The notes beneath the pieces were generated by a model. It did not search any database and was not told the DNA's origin. It saw only the letters and a list, made by a program, of their open reading frames with translations. DNA of 64,000 bases from Agriotes lineatus (lineage: Eukaryota; Arthropoda; Insecta; Coleoptera; Elateridae): positions 45,534 through 109,533 of the forward strand of contig CALNHX010005301.1 in assembly GCA_940337035.1 (NCBI GenBank), written 5' to 3'. Position numbers and translations under genes: made by a program. Shown in pieces: positions 57,246-64,000 of the stretch (positions within the stretch are counted from its first letter, which is position 1; every line of letters starts with the position of its first letter).

Positions 57246-57935
57246 ACTTGAATTATAAATGTTAAGTTTACTTCGATAAAAAAAAGCTTGAGTGTAATTC
57301 AGTACGACAATTTAATGAATACATATTTAATTTACATATTAGGTAATTTAGAAGTCACTAAATTTACAAACAAGGCGAAAGAGCTAAGAACCGCACCGTC
57401 GTCGGTCCTTAGCAACTCTGCTAGGCTTACTAGAATTAGACCGTTTTAAAAGTTAGGTTCCGTTTTGTCACTAGAAAAGTTAGGGCAAACTTTAACCGCT
57501 GTCATAGTGACAAAAAACCGCGGCTTATGGGATTTTTGGTGTATGCATTAAATTGTCAATAAAAACTCTTCACTTTCTTGTAAATATTACGAAAAAACAT
57601 TTGAAAAATCAATTTTTTACGTAAATGTTGCTATTATTGTTTAAAATATATAAATACATGTTAACCACGAGTGCGAGAGACATTGTTGATAATAAATTTT
57701 CAATAAAAACAATTAATATTTTCACAAATACTGCGAAAAAAAAATTTTAAATAATTTTTCCCATAAATTCAGTTTTTGTTGTTTAAACAATATAAAAAAT
57801 TATTCCTGAAATTGGGATGTTTCTGATTTTGAACAATATTAAAAAACACACATTTAAAAAAAAATTGATCAAAATCGGAGCTGTTGCTGAGAATTAAGAA
57901 GTTTATTCGATTTTTAGGCTTTATTGACTCGACTA

Positions 57936-59450
57936 ATAGTATGCTTGGCAGAATCTCGAAAATGCATCAATTATTGTTAAAAATGCGTTTTGCTCAATTT
58001 GAAACGTATCTATATGTAAATGTTCAAATGGGCGGCTTGGCGTGCTTGTAATGTTTAATGGTTCTTCATGTGGTTGCCTTTCGTATTTGGCTTTTTTACA
58101 AATTATACAGTTATTAATATAGCGGGTAACTGTGTCTTCCATATTTTCCCAATAGTATTGACGTTTAAGTGCGTTACAGGTAGCTTGAATACCTCGGTGA
58201 TTTGTTTTCCCTTCGTGATAATTATTTATAATTTCCCTTTGATCTTCTTTGTTGATCACATGTATAACTCTGTTTACGCATTTGTAAAAGTGCGGTTCTT
58301 GATTTTTGAAATGGGTCGTTATAATTTCACAAGTTATTTGATAAAATTCTTCGTTGGGAAATAGGCAATAATAAACTTTGTTAGGTATACAATATTCCTT
58401 GAGGAATTGAAATATATTGGTCCTAATATTTTCTTCTCCTATGTAGGCGGTTGTTACTTCGTTTTTCCCTTTATGTTCCCTTTTTGCTTTATGTGATTTG
58501 CCGTGAATAGTGGTAAAGATTATTTGATTGCGTTTCGTGTCTAAGGCGTCTTCACAAATAGGTATGGTAGATGTTGATTCCAATTGCGTATGCGTCGTAT
58601 TTATTGATTGATTCTCTTCTGATACTTCTGGTACAGCTTGAATTTCTTGGTTTGAATTCGAAGGTGTTTCGTTAACCTGTTCAATGGAGGTCTCGTTTAT
58701 TACTTCATTTAATAAGTCTTCCATGGTGGTATCGAAATTAACGATCATTGATTGTGTGTCAATAGGATTCAATTTGATGCGTGATAAGGCGTCATTATTT
58801 TCTTCCACGATTTCAACAGGTATAGGGTTCGTTATGATGGGTGTTATTTCTTGATCACTGGTGTTGATCACTGATGTAGTTGGAAAATTATTTGAAGTCG
58901 GAATTTCCAAATATTTATTTAATTTTGTATTTTCAATTACTCCCTCATGAATGTTCCTATTTACGGGTATGTTTACTAAAAATTCCGATCTTGCTGGTAT
59001 AGTAATTTTATGATTCAAATCTTGATTGATTATTTCCATTGAATATAATCGGATGTGGGTCTGTGGTGTTTCCAAAAGGCTTTTTTCGAAATTTATTTTT
59101 GCTTTTAGTTTCCTTAACAAATCTATTCCAATGAGTCCGTCGTATTTATTGTCGAAATTAAATAGATGAAATTTATGAGTTAATGACACTTTAAATATTG
59201 ATGGTAATTGAATAGTTGCAGTTTCTTGATGAGATGAAATTTGGTGTGCTGTCTGAATTTGAAACGGTTCCTCTACTATTAACTCCGGGAAATATTTATA
59301 TGCTACTTCTGGTTTAATAAGAGTTTTAGATGCTCCGGTGTCGATTAAAAAGTTTGATTTGAGTTGTGGAATGTAAATACATGGTAACGTTGAATTTTGG
59401 TTGTTAACTTCTATAATTTCTCCTAGCGATTGATCATTTATTGGCTGCGC
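57936..59450 (-). pseudogene. pol: Errantivirus pol: protease fused to integrase N-terminus (RT/RNase H missing)
   Basis: The frame overlaps the gag end in the -1 frame. It contains the protease with FLIDTGASKTLI at about 59327-59358 and GLIGIDLL near 59110, then a spacer, then directly NDALSRIKL near 58790, a motif that closes RNase H in Ty3/gypsy polyproteins. After an Asn/Gln/Thr-rich linker comes the integrase zinc finger (HEGKTNHRG ... CIICKKA) and the start of the core (HIDTF, the first Asp). RT palm motifs are absent, so about the whole RT-RNase H region was removed without breaking the frame. The frame stops at the inserted element. Confidence 0.85.
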
Positions 59451-60634
59451 TACGTGTCGTCGTTGTTCTGGGCAGGTAAAGTAAAATCCTGTTCTTCGTA
59501 GTAATTATCTTCTTCTTGTTCCTCTTCGTAATAATATTTCTGAATGTTGTCCTCTTCCTCGGGGTCCTCTTGAAAGTGTAACTCTTCCGAAATAAAGTTT
59601 CTAGGTTGATTTGACTGCCTAATGTACGATGTAGCTCTAGGTGTAAACGAATTCTGTGCTGAAGGAATAAATCTATTTTGTGGTTGTATTGTTCTTCTGG
59701 TGTTACTCGAACTAGTGTCCATTGGTGTTGGTTTTGGTAGATGCCTAACTTCTGTGTTTCTGGGTGCAAATACATTTCGTTGTTGAGGCTGCTACTGCTG
59801 TTGCGGTCTCGAATGAATTGGAAAATTATTTCTTTGTATAGGTTGTGGCATTTGATGTGTGTAACTGGGAAATTGGTTAAAATTTCTTGGTGCTGGTTGC
59901 CATGTCTGGCTCGGATTGCTTAGCCTTAAATTATACGGTGGAAATGGTTTTTTAGCTTGCTGTTTATATTGTTCCGATGAGTCTCGATTTTTGTTGTAAT
60001 TTACATTTTCCTCTTCTATTAAATATTTAATTGCGATGTCAAGAGTAGCTGGTCCTCTGGCTCGTAAGAAACTTCCCATAGGCTCCTTGAGTCCGGTTAA
60101 AAATGCTTTTAGTGTTAAACTGTCGTAAAGGGTTCTTTTCGTTGCTCGAACTGCTGCGGCTGGTTCGTTTAATTGCACGTTGGAATACAATAAACTTTTA
60201 ACTTGCTGGCATTTTTCAAAATACTCCTGCGCTGTTTCGTTTTTCTGCTTTAATAGCATGAGATCCCTTAGCAATGAATCTTCAGATCTCTGGTCCGCAA
60301 ATGATTGTTGTAATAGCGTTTTTAATGCTATCCAGGTTGGTATTTCACGTCCGCTTGTAATTAACAATGCTCTGCCTGTTAGTTTTGTTCGCAGTGCAGA
60401 TAATAATAATGTTTGTAGAAAAGCGTCTCCTTGTCCCTCAGGAAAGAAATGCGTTATTATAACTTCGGCGGCTCTCACGTACTCCGATAGTTTGTAAGAA
60501 GTGCCATCAAATTCTGGTACTGTCTTGAGATACTCCAAATGAAATGCTTGTGCCATATTTACTGGTACTGCGGGAGGTACTTCTTGAATATTTAAATTTT
60601 CGAAAAGCTGGAGAAGATCGTCGTCTCCTTGCAT
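59450..60634 (-). pseudogene. gag: Errantivirus gag with internal amber stop
   Basis: The ATG at 60632-60634 opens a 280-codon frame with a helical gag core (KTVPEFDGTSYKLSEYV, then LSALRTKLTGRALLI and LMLLKQKNETAQEYFEKCQQ), which builds the particle. TAG at 59792-59794 stands inside a glutamine run; the same frame then continues for a further 113 codons (Pro/Gln/Asn-rich, then acidic) to 59450. A single CAG-to-TAG type change would explain it. No zinc knuckle is present, as in many errantiviruses. Overlap with pol suggests -1 frameshifting. Confidence 0.85.
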
Positions 60635-61411
60635 AAAATTTTAATTTGTTCGCGAATAATTTGCTTATTTGCTACCTAACGTTTAACAATTCTGTCTTAA
60701 AATTAAACGTCGTTTTATTGCTTCGCAACAAGTGAATGGTGTATTTACTCCCGTTTAGGAAACCAATGCACTTGCTTTAAAGCGGGGCTTGCAATTTTAT
60801 TTTTAGAAATCCTACGCATGCAGTGCTAGCACAGTAAGAGATTAAGTTACTCTATCAGTAACGCTTACTGATCTGGCTTACAGCTAACTGCACCTGAATT
60901 TGTTTAAGAGTTGCAATGGCTAATAACGAACACAATTATTAACAACAATTCTCCTGAGAATGTGTTGATAAATCAATTGAATTCGGTTATTAGATGCTTA
61001 AAAGTAAAATGATTATTTTAACAACTTTGCTCCAAAATGAGCGGTTATATCTAGCAAAATAAAGCCACTTTTGCACTTGCTAATAAAATTTATCTTACAT
61101 TAATATCGTTGTAATTGTACTCATGTTCCTTGAGTACGTGACTGGACCCAGCGATGCTAGTCCGGGGCGTTGTCACCTCGTGCGGGCTCAGCGTACTCGA
61201 TTTTTGGAGGGCTGGTCCTGCGTTGTAGGGCTCTCTGGGCGATTTTGGGCCTGTTGAGTCCTGGATTGTTGAATGAAGGCTCTGGCTCTCGAATGTGGAC
61301 GATTCTGGTTCTCCTCTTCGAATTACAGATGTCTTCTTGGTTCGTTGTTCGGATGGCCAATTAAGTGTTGAAACACAAAATTGAAGCGATTTTTGTCTTT
61401 AATTTTTGACC
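60635..61411 (-). other. Errantivirus 5' leader
   Basis: Non-coding sequence between the primer site and gag, the usual place for packaging signals and the env splice donor; no element pinpointed. Confidence 0.6.
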
Positions 61412-61429
61412 ATCCTACCGACTGCGCCA
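61412..61429 (-). promoter_or_regulatory. Primer-binding site complementary to tRNA-Ser
   Basis: On the minus strand TGGCGCAGTCGGTAGGAT matches the 3' end of tRNA-Ser over 18 nt. Its first T is also the last base of the LTR, an overlap known in errantiviruses. Confidence 0.9.
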
Positions 61430-61661
61430 ATTATAATTTACGAAACTTGTTAAATCAAAAAAATTAATTTATTCAAGTTACGGAGTTACAAAATGCAGTT
61501 TACAATGTGTCTACTAGATGCTAACTGACATAAGAACTGGCATAAGAACTGTGTGCACATGCTTATATAACATTTCTTATCACTAAAGATTCTAAGAAGC
61601 TTGAAGCTGGGGCTGGGAACTGCTTCGTAAGCACTTACCCAACGTATCACCTAACATAATC
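61429..61661 (-). repeat. Errantivirus 5' LTR (233 bp)
   Basis: Identical by eye to 52208-52440. A TATAA-like stretch on either strand could serve as promoter; not resolved. Confidence 0.93.
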
Positions 61662-61665
61662 CACA

Positions 61666-63404
61666 GAAAGTATCTGATAATAATATAATGTAAAATTCAG
61701 CAAATCATACTGTCTAACGAGTCGACATAATTGAAGTGCTTTCATTTACATAATTGAAGTTATATTACAAAGTAAATAACTTACAATATAATTAAAGTAG
61801 AGCCAGTGGTTACGTGTGTGTTGTGCAGTTAAGTGAGAAGTGCTATCTGAAAGATAGCAATCACATCCAAAGAGCTTTTTGGAGGGTGGTTAAGGTTTCA
61901 ACCAGCCAGGTTACTGTTAGCTGTCCTGCTTCATTTGCTGAAGGGATTACATAGTCTGCTGTGCAGGTACCCTAAAGATACGTTAAGGTCAGTGATTGTT
62001 TAATAACTTTTACGAACAACATTTGGAATACTTCAACAAAGATTTAAATTGTGTATGTAATATCAGTAAATTTGTATTTAGAACTAAGAATTACTATTAA
62101 TTATCCAAATTGAATAGTGTTATGAGTACTCGACGAGTTTAGATCGTTATATCTAGAAATTCTATCTTTTGATTTAATTTAAGATTGGGGATGTAAATTA
62201 GAGATTTTGAGTTTTAATATTTATTAAAAGTTATCCAAAACAAACTAGACTATCCTTACGTCATTGAAACGTTAGTGAACATATATAAATGTCATTGAGA
62301 TATGTAGAGTATCAGTAAGGGACCTGAAAGAAACTATAACAATCACTTTATAGTACTCAATTATTTAAGCAATTAGCTATACTTGTTATTAAGAAGCACC
62401 ATTCAGCTGAGGGTAAGGAGTATTCAAATCAGTTCTACTGACTAGCCTGAGCAATATTTAAAATAATTAGTAAAGATATAACTTGACAATATTTGTATGT
62501 CAAATATTGACGTTTGTGAGGTAAGTTAAAATAATTCATGTCAAAACTTGTAAGCGAGATATTTTAGAAATTATATAATATAACCTTAAAGGCGTGTTAT
62601 ATTACATTAAGGAGAAGTTGCTTTATAGTCTTTTTAAATTGGCCCATCGGCAACCTTGTTATGTGCAAGGGCACATGGATAAAAAATATCGGCTCGTAGT
62701 AATTCATGCCATTATGACTGACTGTCAACCTAATAAAATCAACTCTCAGAGCATGGCCGAACCTCGTAGGGTAATCATCTATTTTATTTTGAGTAGTAAA
62801 TAAGTCATTATTTTTCTCTACATAGAGAAGACAATTATAAATATATAAAGCGGGTAAAGTCAGTATTTTCAAAGATATAAATTTGTTTTATTTCATTTTG
62901 GAACCATAATCTTGTTTATTGGCCCTAGATAGAGGGCGTAAAATGGCTTTTATAGCCCTAGGACCTATAAAGTTGCTAAGCAGTATAACAAGCACCAACA
63001 ATGTAGTATAGCAACACCAACAATCTGCATAGAAACCATAGCACACTAGAAATGCACAGCGCCAGCACAACGACGACGCAGTAGTCTGTAGCCAAAATAC
63101 TGAATCCTTGAATTTTCTCCATTTTGAGGACTAAAATGAAATAAAACGTTGTATGTACCACGTGCCTAATCACCATTATAGCTCTCGTGCTATAATCTAT
63201 TGATTACGCCCTTAATACATAAATAACTATTTCACACGTAAGGCTCTGCGCTGGAGTTTGAAAATACGTTTGGAATGGGGTGAATGACCCCAAACAATTA
63301 AATTGTAGTTCATATGTGAGGCGACAAAAGTGTGATATGTTATTAAGAGCACATCCGAATTTACCTGACCATATAATCTACGCAGAACATATATATTCAC
63401 TTAT
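61666..63404. other. No gene recognised
   Basis: AT-rich flank of the errantivirus with short, overlapping, unsupported frames on both strands. No TIRs or domains recognised. Confidence 0.4.
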
Positions 63405-63583
63405 AATACCATGAGTAGTCAAAGTTATGTCGACTATTTTTGCGGTGGTGTCACGAATGTCCATTGCGCTTTGGTACGATTAGGACGAGTGCGCTAGCAC
63501 GAGTCCTAATCCCAAGCGCAATGGACATGAGTAGTGATACCACCGCAAAAATAATCTACTTAACTTTGACTAAGAATGGTATT
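63405..63583. repeat. 179-bp near-perfect hairpin
   Basis: AATACCA, GTCAAAGTTA, TTTTTGCGGTGGT, TGTCCATTGCGCTT and GATTAGGACGAGTGC pair with reverse complements around the tip GTGCGCTAGCAC. Confidence 0.85.
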
Positions 63584-63795
63584 CGAGGGACTATTTAATG
63601 AACCAAACTACCTTTTCAAATTAGTTTTCAGTAAATCTAGCAACAAACTACGCAATTTCTATAGTAACAGAACACTAATATTGACTTTTTCTAATAAAAA
63701 TCGCATTTGTTAAAAATAGTCACTTGAATACCTTCTAGGAAGATATATCCGTTGATATTTTTTTGATTAGTCAAGAAAGTCAGAATTCTGGATTT

Positions 63796-64000
63796 TCATT
63801 GGTCACTTTTTGACAGATGACAGGTGAATTGAATAGTCCTTGAAATTTTAGTTGAAATCTGATCAACATGCACATTCCAAGATAATGTGGGGTCTAAATG
63901 TACCCCAAGAAATTTGACTGACTTTGTATTATCTACATCTGTCATATGTCTGTTGGTTAAATTAACTGTTTGGGTTTTAGAAGCATTCAGTTTCAATTTG
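63796..64000 (-). pseudogene. LINE reverse transcriptase fragment, continues beyond the window
   Basis: The minus frame reads KLNASKTQTVNLTNRH and SVKFLGVHLDPTLSWNVHVD, the RT region just after the catalytic box (L-N-x-x-K-T, then F-L-G-V-x-L-D) of Jockey/CR1-like LINEs. The 5' portion would lie past 64000. The frame ends at 63796, shortly after this block, so the copy is broken. Confidence 0.8.

Larger units (their letters stand above)
54896..57935 (-). mobile_element. 3040-bp TIR element encoding a FEN1/XPG-like nuclease with CXC domain
   Basis: Outer ends TAGTCGAGTCAATGAAG (left) and TAGTCGAGTCAATAAAG (right, reversed) begin inverted repeats of about 390 bp (54896-55285 and 57545-57935) with blocks such as AGCAACAGCTCCGATTTTGA. 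A 3-bp ATA duplication flanks it. Its only gene, on the minus strand, encodes a nuclease of the FEN1/XPG superfamily followed by a cysteine-rich CXC domain. No DDE transposase, helicase or RT was seen. It interrupts the errantivirus integrase. Academ transposons are reported to carry XPG-like nucleases and short 3-4 bp TSDs, so a relationship is possible but unproven. Confidence 0.85.
52208..61661 (-). mobile_element. Errantivirus-type (gypsy) endogenous retroelement, RT/RNase H deleted
   Basis: Identical 233-bp LTRs, a CACA duplication on both sides (52204-52207, 61662-61665), a tRNA-Ser primer site and an AAGGGAGG polypurine tract define the element. Minus-strand order is gag, protease, integrase, env. 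Reverse transcriptase and RNase H are missing, and a separate 3040-bp TIR element splits integrase. Identical LTRs mean recent insertion; because the copy lacks RT it must have been mobilised in trans or the deletion arose after insertion. The PBS type is that of the Drosophila 17.6/297 group. Confidence 0.93.

Noticed and set aside
54896..57935. Interpreting this insert as part of the errantivirus genome
   Set aside because: It has its own TIRs and 3-bp TSD, and removing it brings the integrase halves into the same frame.
1..64000. tRNA, rRNA or other structured RNA genes
   Set aside because: No cloverleaf with A/B boxes or rRNA-like block was recognised by eye; the two tRNA-like matches are retroelement primer sites. 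A covariance-model search would be decisive.

Overview
The window is animal DNA, most likely from an insect and possibly a beetle (inferred from the repeat repertoire; no species-diagnostic gene is present). It is almost gene-free and dominated by transposable elements in several nested layers: BEL/Pao, an env-bearing gypsy-type errantivirus, a Penelope-like tandem array, degraded LINEs, hAT elements, an ISL2EU/Harbinger-type transposase relic, many TA-flanked TIR/foldback elements, and a family of 3-bp-TSD elements. The only plausible host gene is a secretory first exon at 46283-46394 (signal peptide, splice donor, TATA-like box and Inr).

Layout. 1-5580 is unassigned host-like DNA. 5.9-11.3 kb holds an inverted repeat with a 31-bp minisatellite and LINE relics (ORF1, RT, ORF2 C-terminus). 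11412-12852 is a hAT element with an 8-bp TSD. 13.0-13.35 kb is an old Penelope fragment. 17202-23342 is a young Penelope-like array (two full units plus one truncated unit, minus strand) between 12-bp TSDs. 24798-26297 is a second hAT copy carrying a nested TIR element. 27.5-28.3 kb is an ISL2EU-type pseudogene. 30-37 kb is a dense run of foldback/TIR elements. 37.4-38.4 kb is a LINE 3' end with a perfect 303-bp tandem duplication, then a 23-N gap. 38647-44615 is a nearly complete BEL/Pao element inserted into another LINE. 46.77-48.99 kb holds three consecutive TA-flanked TIR elements. 50.8-51.8 kb is a hairpin-bearing duplication. 52208-61661 is an errantivirus with identical LTRs. 63796-64000 is the edge of another LINE.

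The most interesting region is 52.2-61.7 kb. The errantivirus (minus strand) has identical 233-bp LTRs, a 4-bp TSD, a tRNA-Ser PBS and a long env frame, but reverse transcriptase and RNase H are missing by an apparently in-frame deletion, and gag has an amber stop. Its integrase is split by a 3040-bp element (54896-57935) with roughly 390-bp TIRs and a 3-bp TSD. That element encodes a FEN1/XPG-like (PIN-fold) nuclease followed by a CXC (tesmin/TSO1-like) cysteine-rich domain. Two non-coding elements in the same window (32322-34815, 35613-36924) share its terminal motif and 3-bp TSD size, which suggests a TIR family mobilised by a nuclease-encoding member, perhaps related to Academ.

Data-quality caution: the Penelope units differ from each other almost only by single-base indels, and frameshifts in the BEL element and the nuclease gene fall in or near homopolymers. 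Part of the apparent gene breakage is probably residual long-read error.
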